Origin: Dasania sp. GY-MA-18
Lineage (GTDB): Bacteria; Pseudomonadota; Gammaproteobacteria; Pseudomonadales; Dasaniaceae
Length of the DNA stretch: 64,000 nucleotides
Assembly: GCF_024734385.1 (NCBI RefSeq)
Contig: NZ_JANHAP010000001.1
Location: 186,001 to 250,000, forward strand
Reading direction: 5' to 3'
Shown: positions 43,275-52,191 of the stretch, in pieces
Position numbering within the stretch: the first letter of the stretch is position 1
How the letters are laid out: every line of letters begins with the position of its first letter
Translations under genes and position numbers: made by a program
Notes under the pieces: generated by a model
Told to the model about the DNA's origin: nothing
What the model saw: only the letters and a program-made list of their open reading frames with translations
The model's database searches: none

Positions 43275-45239
43275 CAGGCTTTCATCTGGCAGGCGATAAT
43301 TACCCCGCTGATAGGCGTAGGGCCCAAACATGGCATGCGCCAGAGCCTTGTCCAATAAAGCTTTACTTTGCACGACAGACTTAGTGTATTGCCCCTCTTT
43401 ATAGACATATTGCACAGCGGGCTTATTACGCTCAAATACCACTACCTGATCGCCCTCGCGGTAAGCCTGTGTTTTATTATATTGCATAATCGCCCTACCC
43501 GGATTGGCGGCATATTTAGGATCCGTTAAATCACGACCTATAGCGGGTGTTTCAGCGTCTATACCGGCCATAGAAAGTAGCGTAGGCAGCAAATCAATTT
43601 GGCTACTGACTTTGCTATATACCGCTGGTTGCACGCCGCCGCCGATAATCAAGCCCGGTATATGAAAATACTCTATAGGCACTAAGTTGGCGCCACGCAC
43701 GCGAGAGTTGTGGTCGGCTACCACCAAGAACAGGGTGTTATGCCAATAACGGGACTGCTTAGCCTGCTTAAAAAATTGACCCAAACTGTAGTCGGCGTAT
43801 TTAACCGCATTATTTTCGGTGGCTTTTTCCTGATCATATAAAACTATACGATCATCGGGAAAGTCGAAGGGATTATGGTTAGAGGAGCTAAACACTAAAC
43901 TAAAAAAAGGTTGATCGCCGTAACTTTGAAAAAGCTCATCAGCCTTACTAAACAAGTCCTCGTCCGACACCCCCCAAGATCCGACAAACTGAGGATTACT
44001 ATAATCTTTTTGCTCGATAATTTTATTAAACCCATTATTAATAAAAAAGCGCTGCATATTATCGAAGTGAGCCTCACCACCATAAATAAAACTGGTATCG
44101 TAACCCTTGCGCCTCAGCACTTCGGCAAAACTAAAAAAGCCGCGCTGCGATTTGCTTAACTTCACTACCGAACGGGCAGCCGTGGGCGTAAATCCGGTAA
44201 TTAGCGCCTCTATACCTCGCACCGAGCGCGTGCCCGTGGCATACAGTTTTTCAAACCATAGTCCTTGTTCGGCTAGTACATCTAAATTAGGTGTTAGGGG
44301 TTTACCGCCCAGGCTACCGACAAACTCTGCCCCTAGGCTCTCTTCTAAAATAATCACGATATTTTTTGCTTTGGTCTGCGTATGCAAGGCGACTTGCTTA
44401 TGTAAGGTAGGAATATCGCTGGTGATAAAATGACTGGCAGGCACCCGCATCTCAGCTTTTACCAGTGCCAGCATTGTGTCTACCGGCATATCGCCATAGG
44501 CTACCACGCCTTTTTCGTCCCTAGTAGATTCATAGATGGCATATAACAATGAGTAGCTGGAGTTTAAAGCTATGTCGTTAACCATTAAGTCGCTAGAAAA
44601 AGCCACCACACTAGGATTGGCAGGCCTGTGGCCAAGACTGGATCGAACAGCTAAACCTAATAGACATAATAATATTAACGACAACGCCAAAGCCTTAGGC
44701 CAAGTTAAATAAACGGGGTTAGAGGCTGGTAAAAGCCGCCATACAATGACGGCCACCACAGGTAGCATAACAGCAGCAAGGGTTATAGAACCTTTAAAGC
44801 CGCCCCATAGCATGGCCAATACTTCTTTGGGGTATTTCAAATACTCTACAAATAAAATATTGGGGCGGGCATCAAATTGCATTAAGAAGTTTGGGGTGGC
44901 CAGTTCCATAAATAATAGCCACAGCAACACCGCACACAAGTACACTTTTAATAGACCAGACCAGCAACGGTGCAAGGCTCTGCACTGGTTAAGCAAGGGG
45001 CTAAGGCTAAGCGGCACTATAAGCAGGGCCGATAGCATCAGCACATCAAAGCGCAAGCCTTGTAGTAACAAAAATCCTAGACCCTGCGAAGCAGCCACTC
45101 TATCCCATTGCCATGCGATATAGCCAACTCGAAAAGCTGACAACATGACAAGCCCCAAGCCCATAATAAAAACATAGGGCTTTAATAAGGCTAATGGCGA
45201 AGGATTATGGGGGCTGGTGGCAGCTGCGTAGGTAGTCAT
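43269..45239 (-). CDS. LTA synthase/OpgB-type phosphoglycerol transferase (sulfatase family)
   Basis: About 656 residues. Five N-terminal membrane helices (to ~205) are followed by a periplasmic alkaline-phosphatase-fold domain (~290-600). Motifs are IVIILEESLGAEFVG, the nucleophile region GTRSVRGIEALITG and the metal site VVADHNSRVRG. In Gram-negative bacteria relatives add phosphoglycerol to periplasmic glucans or other envelope glycans, using phosphatidylglycerol. ATG 45239 (MTTYAA) is preferred; an ATG six codons upstream is possible. No glucan synthesis genes are adjacent, so the acceptor is unknown. Confidence 0.85.
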   Translation of the reverse strand: MTTYAAATSPHNPSPLALLKPYVFIMGLGLVMLSAFRVGYIAWQWDRVAASQGLGFLLLQGLRFDVLMLSALLIVPLSLSPLLNQCRALHRCWSGLLKVYLCAVLLWLLFMELATPNFLMQFDARPNILFVEYLKYPKEVLAMLWGGFKGSITLAAVMLPVVAVIVWRLLPASNPVYLTWPKALALSLILLCLLGLAVRSSLGHRPANPSVVAFSSDLMVNDIALNSSYSLLYAIYESTRDEKGVVAYGDMPVDTMLALVKAEMRVPASHFITSDIPTLHKQVALHTQTKAKNIVIILEESLGAEFVGSLGGKPLTPNLDVLAEQGLWFEKLYATGTRSVRGIEALITGFTPTAARSVVKLSKSQRGFFSFAEVLRRKGYDTSFIYGGEAHFDNMQRFFINNGFNKIIEQKDYSNPQFVGSWGVSDEDLFSKADELFQSYGDQPFFSLVFSSSNHNPFDFPDDRIVLYDQEKATENNAVKYADYSLGQFFKQAKQSRYWHNTLFLVVADHNSRVRGANLVPIEYFHIPGLIIGGGVQPAVYSKVSSQIDLLPTLLSMAGIDAETPAIGRDLTDPKYAANPGRAIMQYNKTQAYREGDQVVVFERNKPAVQYVYKEGQYTKSVVQSKALLDKALAHAMFGPYAYQRGNYRLPDESLL

Positions 45240-45359
45240 GGCAAGTACTGTACGCAACCAACCTTAAGATAGTCTTAAGACAAGCTTAAAATTAGCGAGC
45301 CAGCCCGGCTACAATCTGCAGCGCTAGCCTTTTGTATTGGCGAAAAAGACGAGCAGGGC

Positions 45360-46217
45360 TTAATCGCCCTCTTCAGCCTCTTGTAAACGCTGACGCCTTT
45401 CTTCCTCTTCTTGCATCACCGCTTTGATCTCTTCTAATACGGCGTCAACATCGGCGCTGGTGCCATCGTCCTCAAACAAACCAGTCAGTGGTGTTTCTGG
45501 GGTTAAAGCCCCCTCTTCATACAGGGCCCAGATTTCTTCGGCGTAGCGAGTATTTAATAGCTGGGGAGCAAACTCGGCATAATAGCGGGTCATATTATTA
45601 ATATCGCGGGCTAACATGCTTTGGGCATTATTATTGGCCGCGGCATTTACCGCCTGCGGCAGGTCTATAATCACCGGGCCGTAGTCATCGACCAATACAT
45701 TAAATTCAGAGAGGTCACCGTGCACCAAGCCTGCACACAACATAAGCTTCACGTAGTGCATCATGGTGGCATGGTCTTCTAAGGCCTGCTCAGCCGACAT
45801 CATTACATCATCTAAGCGCGGCGCTACCTCGCCTTCATCATTGGTGACCAACTCCATCAGCAGCACACCATCGACGCAGCCAAAGGTTTCTGGCACTCGC
45901 ACCCCCGCGCGGGCTAAACGCGACAGCGCGTCCACTTCGGCGTTTTGCCATACTTCTTCCTGCTGCTTGCGGCCATAATTAGAGCGTTTCTCCATGGCTC
46001 TAGCACGACGGCCACTGCGTACTTTACGGCCCTCTTGATATTGCGCGGCTTTTTTAAAGCTTCGCTTAACGGCATCCTTATACACCTTGGCGCAGCGTAT
46101 CTCGCTGCCACAGCGCACGATAAAAATATCGGCCTCTTTACCACTCATTAAGCGGCTGAGCACTTCATCAATTAAACCATCATCCACCAAGGGTTGCAGG
46201 CGTTTAGGTACTTTCAT
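45360..46217 (-). CDS. RIO1-family serine/threonine protein kinase
   Basis: Cytoplasmic kinase of about 285 residues. The catalytic loop is VHGDLSEFNVLV and the metal-binding Asp lies in PVIIDLPQAV, as in RIO kinases; the nucleotide-binding part has GKEADIFIVRCG and the CAKVYK lysine. A charged C-terminal tail (VMQEEEERRQRLQEAEE) is predicted helical. Bacterial RIO homologues such as PA4780 are present in many pseudomonads with poorly known substrates. ATG 46217 has AAGGA upstream; a longer frame to 46289 lacks homology. Confidence 0.9.
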   Translation of the reverse strand: MKVPKRLQPLVDDGLIDEVLSRLMSGKEADIFIVRCGSEIRCAKVYKDAVKRSFKKAAQYQEGRKVRSGRRARAMEKRSNYGRKQQEEVWQNAEVDALSRLARAGVRVPETFGCVDGVLLMELVTNDEGEVAPRLDDVMMSAEQALEDHATMMHYVKLMLCAGLVHGDLSEFNVLVDDYGPVIIDLPQAVNAAANNNAQSMLARDINNMTRYYAEFAPQLLNTRYAEEIWALYEEGALTPETPLTGLFEDDGTSADVDAVLEEIKAVMQEEEERRQRLQEAEEGD

Positions 46218-46396
46218 ATTGTCCTTACTACATGAACTACAGATATATGGGCAGTGCCCTTGGCAGCCCCTACTCAAAACGGCCAGCATTCTAACATTTT
46301 ATCGCCTTTGGCTGCCGCTAAATTATGCTGTCGTGTTTTGGACTATACTTTACTGGCCTGCTACATTACTAGCCAGCTTAACCTCTGAGGGCACAT

Positions 46397-47242
46397 ATGC
46401 CAGCGCCACAACCCAGCAATAGACTATCCATCGGCCGCCTAATGGTGGGGATTTTTGTATTAAATTTTTTCACTGCCTATAGCCCTTACTCTCAAGCTGA
46501 GATAGTTCTAGGCAACATCACACAAATAACCGTGAGCTGCGACAACTGGCCTGGCACCTGCAATAGGGATGGCAGTGGTTTATATTTTGAGATCTTACGG
46601 GCCATTTATGAGCCCGAGGGCATACACATTAAACACCGCATAGACCCCTTTATGCGTGGGCTTAAACTAGTTGAAGAGCAGCAAGTGGATGTGATGGCCG
46701 CCGCTTATAAAATTCCCGAGAGAGAGCAGCGATTTACCTTCCCTAAAACACGCCTAATCACCGAATACACCTCTGTGCTGTACAAAAGCACACAACAGGT
46801 GCCTAGCGAGGGCAAACTCAAAGGCCGTATTAACATAATAAGAGGCTATGACTACAGTGCCTATATAGACACTAGCGCCAAAATTAATGAAATAGGTAGC
46901 ATAGACCAAGGTATAAAAATGGTTTTGTCTGGCCGCAGTGATTATTTTATTAATGCCTTTTACGATAGCTATGCAGCATTGCAAAGATTATCTAAAACTG
47001 AAGGTGAGCTAGTACCCAATAAAGTCAGCCTCAAAATACTAGATAGTAAACCTATCTATTTGGTGTTTCCCAATAGCGCGCATGGGCAAAACTTAGCTCG
47101 ACTATACGATAAAAATATTCAACGCTTATTTAACAGCGGGGCATTAAAAGACTTTTTTATCAGCAGGCCTATAGGTAGTTACTACTATTATTTTCCTGAG
47201 CTGAGCAACGACCATAGCCTGCCCCAATTTGAAGGCCATTAA
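46397..47242 (+). CDS. Periplasmic substrate-binding protein (SBP_bac_3-like), orphan
   Basis: 281 residues. An N-terminal hydrophobic signal (~15-33, ending SQAE) is followed by a type II binding fold: FEILRAIYEPEGIHIKHRI, FMRGLKLVEEQQVDVMAAAY, LKGRINIIRGYDYS, and LSGRSDYFINAFYDSY. It belongs to the same broad family as the proteins at 33020 and 58333 but is clearly different in sequence. No transporter subunits flank it. GAGG precedes the start. The ligand is unknown, and a sensory role is possible. Confidence 0.78.
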   Translation: MPAPQPSNRLSIGRLMVGIFVLNFFTAYSPYSQAEIVLGNITQITVSCDNWPGTCNRDGSGLYFEILRAIYEPEGIHIKHRIDPFMRGLKLVEEQQVDVMAAAYKIPEREQRFTFPKTRLITEYTSVLYKSTQQVPSEGKLKGRINIIRGYDYSAYIDTSAKINEIGSIDQGIKMVLSGRSDYFINAFYDSYAALQRLSKTEGELVPNKVSLKILDSKPIYLVFPNSAHGQNLARLYDKNIQRLFNSGALKDFFISRPIGSYYYYFPELSNDHSLPQFEGH

Positions 47243-47255
47243 GCCGAAGATGAAA

Positions 47256-47287
47256 AAGCGCTGCTAGTAGTTAAACCCGCAGCGCTT
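47256..47287 (-). terminator. speB: Terminator of the agmatinase gene
   Basis: AAGCGCTGC paired with GCAGCGCTT across a 14-base loop in the gap between convergent genes. Read on the minus strand the stem runs into TTTTTCATC. Confidence 0.75.
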
Positions 47288-47297
47288 AATCACGCTA

Positions 47298-48221
47298 TTA
47301 GCGTTTTGCCGCCATCATATACAACATCTCTAAGGCCAGCGTTGCACCCGCCAACGCGGTAATATCAGCATGATCATAGGCGGGGGCCACCTCCATTAAA
47401 TCCATGGCTACTATATTGACATCACCCAGCGCACGAATAATTTGCATGGCCTTATCAGAGCTAATACCACCGGCCACTGGCGTACCGGTACCCGGGGCGT
47501 AGGCTGGATCTAAACAGTCTATATCAAAGCTTAAATACACCGGGCTATCACCGACTACCTTTTTTATTTCAGCGACGATTTCTTCAGCACTATGGGTATT
47601 AGCCCAGGCGGCATCCAAAACTGTAAAGGGGTGATTGTCATAATCGTATTCAGTGCGTATACCCACCTGCACACTTTTATCACTATCGATCAGGCCTTCT
47701 ATAGGGGCGTGATGAAACATAGAGCCGTGATTAATAACTTCTTCGCGCTGTTCATTATCGGTATGCGCATCGAAATGAACCAAAGCCACTTTGCCATATA
47801 CTTTATGCACGGCACGCAGTAATGGCAGCGTAATAAAGTGATCGCCCCCTAGGGTTAATAAGGTTTTACCTGCGGTGAGAATATGGCTTGCCGCTGCCAC
47901 CACCTCTTCTATCATGGATTCGTGGTAGGCATCCTCAAAAGTAATATCACCATAATCAATGACCTTGAGTTTATCAGCCAAACTAAAACGCCAGGGCCAG
48001 CGCTTTTCTTCCCAACGTAATTGTGATGAAGCCTGGCGTATGCCGGTGGGACCAAAGCGAGCACCCGAGCGACCTGTGGTGGCAAGGTCGTAGGGCACTC
48101 CCATCACCACCGCATCAACCTCGTCGTTCAAATCGCGGCTTAGGGGCAGGCCCATATAGGTAAAAATATTGGCGTAGGTATTGGCACCTTGGCCGAACAG
48201 TGTTTCATTAGTATTAGACAT
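47298..48221 (-). CDS. speB: Agmatinase (SpeB)
   Basis: Binuclear manganese ureohydrolase, 307 residues, converting agmatine to putrescine and urea. Metal-binding motifs are GGDHF, FDAHTDN and SFDIDCLDPAYAPGTGTP, as in SpeB. GARFGPTGIRQAS near residue 55 is also typical. GGAGACG precedes the ATG. No speA gene is adjacent, and agmatine could come from the medium. A guanidinobutyrase or other ureohydrolase is possible but less likely. A perfect dyad lies upstream and may be an operator. Confidence 0.85.
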   Translation of the reverse strand: MSNTNETLFGQGANTYANIFTYMGLPLSRDLNDEVDAVVMGVPYDLATTGRSGARFGPTGIRQASSQLRWEEKRWPWRFSLADKLKVIDYGDITFEDAYHESMIEEVVAAASHILTAGKTLLTLGGDHFITLPLLRAVHKVYGKVALVHFDAHTDNEQREEVINHGSMFHHAPIEGLIDSDKSVQVGIRTEYDYDNHPFTVLDAAWANTHSAEEIVAEIKKVVGDSPVYLSFDIDCLDPAYAPGTGTPVAGGISSDKAMQIIRALGDVNIVAMDLMEVAPAYDHADITALAGATLALEMLYMMAAKR

Positions 48222-48248
48222 GAGCGTCTCCTATTTCATTTATCGATT

Positions 48249-48264
48249 ATGCCAACATTGGCAT
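48249..48264. promoter_or_regulatory. Dyad upstream of speB
   Basis: ATGCCAA-CA-TTGGCAT, flanked by TCGA on both sides, 28 bases before the agmatinase start. It could bind a dimeric regulator; no candidate is adjacent. Confidence 0.4.
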
Positions 48265-48438
48265 CGAGAAATGCACAGAGTGCTCTCGCTGTGGGATTCT
48301 CGGCACTAGCTAGCTAGCAGCCCATAGCGGAATTCAAAGTTTAAAGTCGTGAAGTTTGCGACCGCACAAATAATAGAAAAAGCTTACAAAAGCGTCGACT
48401 ATGCTAAGTGGGTATAGGCAATTTATCTTTTTCTAGAA

Positions 48439-48471
48439 AAAGCCCATCACTATCAATCAATAATGGGCTTT
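48439..48471 (-). terminator. Terminator of the DegQ-type protease gene
   Basis: AAAGCCCAT and ATGGGCTTT pair across 15 bases, and the minus-strand stem runs into a T-rich tail. It lies 22 bases beyond the stop codon at 48493. Confidence 0.8.
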
Positions 48472-48492
48472 CAATAAACTATCTTAACGTGC

Positions 48493-49848
48493 TTAACGCA
48501 ATACTAGGTAAAACGCCCTGCCCCTGCGGCTAACGTGCAGCAATATAGAGTCATCACTTTTCTTGAGCGCCTTTTCTAGCTCTTTGACATTGCTAACACT
48601 TTCACGATTAGCGCCTATGATGACATCGCCTACTCGCAAACCGCTATAAGCCGCTGGCGAACTAGGTGCCAAGCCGGCCACCAACACACCTCCATCGGGA
48701 TTATCTTCAAACCGGCTACCATCTAATAATTGATGTAAGCGCTTGTTAAGCTGACTTAGGCTTTGGCTTTCGCCAACTTTGACCTTGATAGTCTTCTCGC
48801 GGCCATCGCGGATCAGGGTTACTGCCACTTTATCGCCTATAGCACGCATACCAATTTGGCTGCGCAAATGCCCTGCCGAAGTGGTTTTTTCATCGTCTAT
48901 GGCAATAATCACATCGCCGTCTTTTAAGCCAGCTTTGTCGGCTGGCGAACCTTCGCTAACACCGGTAATAAACACACCTTGCTGGCCATTTTCTAAATTA
49001 AAATGTTTGCGTAACTCAGGGGTAATATCTTGAATGCTAACACCTATCTGGCCGCGCCTAACTTCGCCGTGCTCGACTAATTGGTCAATACTACTTTTCA
49101 CCATATTAATGGGAATGGCAAAACCTATTCCTACATTGCCACCAGCAGGTGACAAGATAGCGGTATTAATACCCACTAATTCACCACGCAAATTCACTAG
49201 CGCGCCACCAGAGTTACCGGGGTTAATAGAGGCATCGGTTTGAATAAAATTTTCATAGCCTTCTATACCTAAGCCGGTGCGCCCCAAGGCACTGACTATG
49301 CCGGTGGTAACGGTTTGCCCCAGCCCAAAGGGATTGCCTATGGCCACCACAAAATCACCCACATCTAAAAAATTTGAGTCGGCAAGTTTTACCTCGGCCA
49401 AATTATCCGCCTCAATTTTTAACACCGCTACATCTAACTCTGGGTCTGAGCCCAGCACTTCGGCCTTAAAGCTACGGCCATCTTCCAAGGCCACATGCAC
49501 CTCATCGGCCTTGCCTATAACATGGTGATTGGTCACCACTATGCCTTGGTCTTTATCAATAATTACCCCCGAGCCTGCGCTTTGCTGACGGCGCTGCTGG
49601 CGCTGCGGCCGCTGTTGATCAGGCACATTAAAAAAACGCCTAAAGAAAGGGTCGTTAAGCAGGGGGTTATTCACCTGCTGGGTAGCATAGGTAGAGATAT
49701 TCACTACCGCTGGGTTTACCTCTTTCAGCATAGGCGCCAGCGTGGGTAGCTGTTTGCCGCTGCTATCAAAGGCGGGAAGAGCCGCCTGGCTAAATGCCGA
49801 GCTGGCTATAAGAAAAAATGCTAAGCAATACCGTATTGTTAATTTCAT
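48493..49848 (-). CDS. degQ: Periplasmic serine protease, DegQ/MucD type
   Basis: Do-like HtrA protease, 451 residues, for quality control of envelope proteins. A signal peptide (1-~22) precedes a trypsin-fold domain with the triad His in VTNHHVIGKADE (~108), Asp in DPELDVAVLKI (~139) and Ser in NPGNSGGALVN (~213). Two PDZ domains follow (~255-340 and ~360-445). A Gln/Arg-rich LA loop (QRPQRQQRRQQ) is short, as in DegQ or MucD rather than DegP. A terminator follows the stop. No rseA/mucB partners are adjacent. Confidence 0.94.
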   Translation of the reverse strand: MKLTIRYCLAFFLIASSAFSQAALPAFDSSGKQLPTLAPMLKEVNPAVVNISTYATQQVNNPLLNDPFFRRFFNVPDQQRPQRQQRRQQSAGSGVIIDKDQGIVVTNHHVIGKADEVHVALEDGRSFKAEVLGSDPELDVAVLKIEADNLAEVKLADSNFLDVGDFVVAIGNPFGLGQTVTTGIVSALGRTGLGIEGYENFIQTDASINPGNSGGALVNLRGELVGINTAILSPAGGNVGIGFAIPINMVKSSIDQLVEHGEVRRGQIGVSIQDITPELRKHFNLENGQQGVFITGVSEGSPADKAGLKDGDVIIAIDDEKTTSAGHLRSQIGMRAIGDKVAVTLIRDGREKTIKVKVGESQSLSQLNKRLHQLLDGSRFEDNPDGGVLVAGLAPSSPAAYSGLRVGDVIIGANRESVSNVKELEKALKKSDDSILLHVSRRGRAFYLVLR

Positions 49849-50113
49849 CCACCATACCTTATTGTTGACAGGTTATCGCGCCCACCCTTGGCAGCAGCAC
49901 GCTATGAATAAACAAATTTATGGGTAAAAAGTTCCTTAAGTAAAACGCCCTATTTCCCTAGATAGGGTTACCCTCCTGTATTTCAAGGGCTGAATAGTCG
50001 CGATGTAATATCTTCAGCGCTGTGCGTGAAGTGAGCAAACCACCCACACTGATAGATATTAACCTTTATTTTTCAATAAGTTATTTCTGCATCCGTGATT
50101 CAAACTACCGACA
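49849..50113. other. Intergenic region upstream of the BlaI operator
   Basis: 265 bases between the protease gene and the triple operator. A small dyad, CCTAT with ATAGG, lies near 49948. No protein-coding frame with family similarity was seen. Confidence 0.3.
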
Positions 50114-50192
50114 TGCTAAAAAAATAGCACTAACTTATTGACAGCAAGCCCCAAGGTGCTAATTTTATAGCATGATGCTAAAAAATTAGCAC
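50114..50192. promoter_or_regulatory. Triple BlaI-type operator and promoter
   Basis: Three dyads share the half-site TGCTA: TGCTAAAAAAATAGCAC at 50114-50130, GTGCTAATTTTATAGCA at 50156-50172 and TGCTAAAAAATTAGCAC at 50176-50192. A perfect -35 TTGACA is at 50138-50143, so the second dyad covers the -10 region and the third the likely transcription start. The blaI-like gene begins 32 bases later, suggesting autorepression by that protein. Confidence 0.8.
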
Positions 50193-50223
50193 TTATCCTA
50201 GACATGAATAAAGCGAAACAGAC

Positions 50224-50607
50224 ATGAACAAAGATAAAGATCTTAGCCGCAGAGAGCGACAAATCATGGATATACTCTATGAGAAAGAGCACTGCTCTGC
50301 CCATGAGGTACGCGACAATATGCCAGACGCTCCTAGCTATTCAACCGTACGCGCATTACTTGCCAAACTATTAGAAAAGGATCAAATCGATCACCGGCAG
50401 GAAGGGGCCAAATACATCTACTTCCCCAAACAAAAATTGGGTTCAGCACGACAAAGCGCCTTACAACGTTTAGTAAAAATATTTTTTGGCGGTTCTACGG
50501 CCAAAGCCGCTAATGCCCTACTTGGTCTGAATGCCAAGGGTCTAAACAAAGATGAGCTGGATGAGCTGAGTAAAATTATCGAGCAAGCACGAGAAAAACA
50601 GTCATAG
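50224..50607 (+). CDS. BlaI/MecI-family transcriptional repressor
   Basis: 127 residues. A winged helix-turn-helix (~5-75) has LSRRERQIMDILYEKEHCS and PSYSTVRALLAKLLEKDQI, the BlaI/MecI pattern, followed by a helical dimerisation and cleavage region. In staphylococci these repressors are inactivated when the linked BlaR1/MecR1 metalloprotease is triggered. The next gene encodes that kind of peptidase, 11 bases downstream. No beta-lactamase or PBP2a-like gene is nearby, so the regulated output is most likely the operon itself. Three dyads lie in the promoter. Confidence 0.92.
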   Translation: MNKDKDLSRRERQIMDILYEKEHCSAHEVRDNMPDAPSYSTVRALLAKLLEKDQIDHRQEGAKYIYFPKQKLGSARQSALQRLVKIFFGGSTAKAANALLGLNAKGLNKDELDELSKIIEQAREKQS

Positions 50608-50618
50608 GGGTATAAGGA

Positions 50619-52091
50619 ATGGCCTACGAATTAATAAGCGTCTACGGGCTCACAACCTTGCTTATCAAAGCGGGGATTATCTTAATAATCAGCTATTCGT
50701 TTTATGAACAATTCGAACTCAGCCCTGCGTACACTAGGCATAATATATGGCTATATTCATTGATCAGTTTAGCCTTATTACCTTTGTTGTCCTCCCTGCT
50801 ACCCGCGATTGAATGGCCAATACTCTCTATAAATAACCCTCCAGTTGTTAGTGAGGCCAGTAAAATATCGCTTTTTTCAGCACAAAACCTCATAGGCCTT
50901 TATTTACTAGTTCTAGCCGTTAAATTGCTGCGCTTAAGCTATGAGGTATTACGCATAGCTATGGTTTCCTCACGCGGGGTCGATGTTAGTGCTCATTATC
51001 AGCCATACACAACGCAGTTCAGCTCAAAAAAAGTAACAATAAAAACCAGCGCAGAAATTGACTCACCGTTAACCTGGGGCTGTATTAAGCCTGTAATTTT
51101 ATTACCCGAGCGCGCTATGCATTGGAACCAACAAGAAATCACTATGGTGCTCATGCATGAGTTAGCTCATATCACTAGACGCGATTGGTTATCGCAATTA
51201 TTAGGTCAGTTAGTCGGTATTTTATATTGGCCTATACCAGGTATACAAAGTGTATTAACTAGAATGTCATTAGAAGCTGAGCGTTCAGCAGATGATGAAG
51301 TATTAAGAATAGGCACAGCAGCACCTGATTATGCAGGCCTTTTAGTTAAACAAGCTCGCATTACCCAACTACAAGCTAGCGTTGCATTAGGTAAACCTAG
51401 TGAACTTAATTTACGCGTTAACCATATTATCAGCCGCTATATAGACCGTAGCCATGTAAACACCCTAAGGAAAATCATTATTGCTTTATGCTGGCTAAGC
51501 CTTATGCCTTTAGCGGCTATTAAAGTCACTGCCAAAATACACGAGGACAACTGGCACTATAGGCCGCTACAAATCACAAAAATTATACCGCCATCACACT
51601 CAACTGGTTTCGCTGATGATGTTATAAACAAAAAACCTATACGCCCTATCGTTATCGGCACGCCTCCCGAATTTATTGATCACAGTGTTAGCACTAATAT
51701 AGATATCGCAGTTAATACCGTTAATCCCGCAAAAATAAACAGCGACACGACATTGACTAAACGCCCCCTCAATAGCAATAAACTCACCTTGCTAAAAAAT
51801 GGCTTAGCGAAATATCCACCCAGAGCGCTAGCTAAAAATTTAGAAGGCTATGCCTTAGTCGAATATGATATCAATACTCAAGGGCAAGCTATCAATGGCA
51901 GAGTCATACGCAGCAGCCACAGAGTGTTTAATAAAGCCGCACTAAGTGCTATCAGCCAATACCTTTACACACCGGTACAGGTTAATGATGTCGCCACTGA
52001 GGTATTGGGCATACAGGAAAAATTTGTTTTTAAACTTTCATCTTCAAAGTCAGATGCATTAACCAGCAACCCTAGAGCTAGTCCGAACTAA
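50619..52091 (+). CDS. M56 (BlaR1-like) metallopeptidase with C-terminal TonB domain
   Basis: 490 residues. About four membrane helices (near 10-30, 45-65, 92-110 and 287-305) frame a cytoplasm-facing zinc peptidase with HELAH at 180-184 and the downstream Glu in SLEAERSADDEVL. Staphylococcal BlaR1 has a penicillin-binding sensor after the last helix. Here residues ~306-395 are a linker and ~400-485 form a TonB_C-like domain (AKYPPRALAKNLEGYALVEYDI, HRVFNKAALSAISQYLYTP). The protease therefore probably receives its signal through a TonB-type periplasmic domain. It is expected to cleave or release the BlaI-type repressor. Signal unknown. Confidence 0.88.
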   Translation: MAYELISVYGLTTLLIKAGIILIISYSFYEQFELSPAYTRHNIWLYSLISLALLPLLSSLLPAIEWPILSINNPPVVSEASKISLFSAQNLIGLYLLVLAVKLLRLSYEVLRIAMVSSRGVDVSAHYQPYTTQFSSKKVTIKTSAEIDSPLTWGCIKPVILLPERAMHWNQQEITMVLMHELAHITRRDWLSQLLGQLVGILYWPIPGIQSVLTRMSLEAERSADDEVLRIGTAAPDYAGLLVKQARITQLQASVALGKPSELNLRVNHIISRYIDRSHVNTLRKIIIALCWLSLMPLAAIKVTAKIHEDNWHYRPLQITKIIPPSHSTGFADDVINKKPIRPIVIGTPPEFIDHSVSTNIDIAVNTVNPAKINSDTTLTKRPLNSNKLTLLKNGLAKYPPRALAKNLEGYALVEYDINTQGQAINGRVIRSSHRVFNKAALSAISQYLYTPVQVNDVATEVLGIQEKFVFKLSSSKSDALTSNPRASPN

Positions 52092-52191
52092 CCCATCCGG
52101 TTACGTATAAGTAACACTTACCTAAATAAACCCTTCATTTTTTCACTGATAACTAATCAGGGGCCAAACTCACCCTGAAAAGGAGCTCAAC

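Noticed and set aside
50224-52091. BlaI/BlaR pair as a beta-lactam resistance locus
   Set aside because: No lactamase or resistant PBP is adjacent and the peptidase lacks a recognisable penicillin-binding sensor domain.
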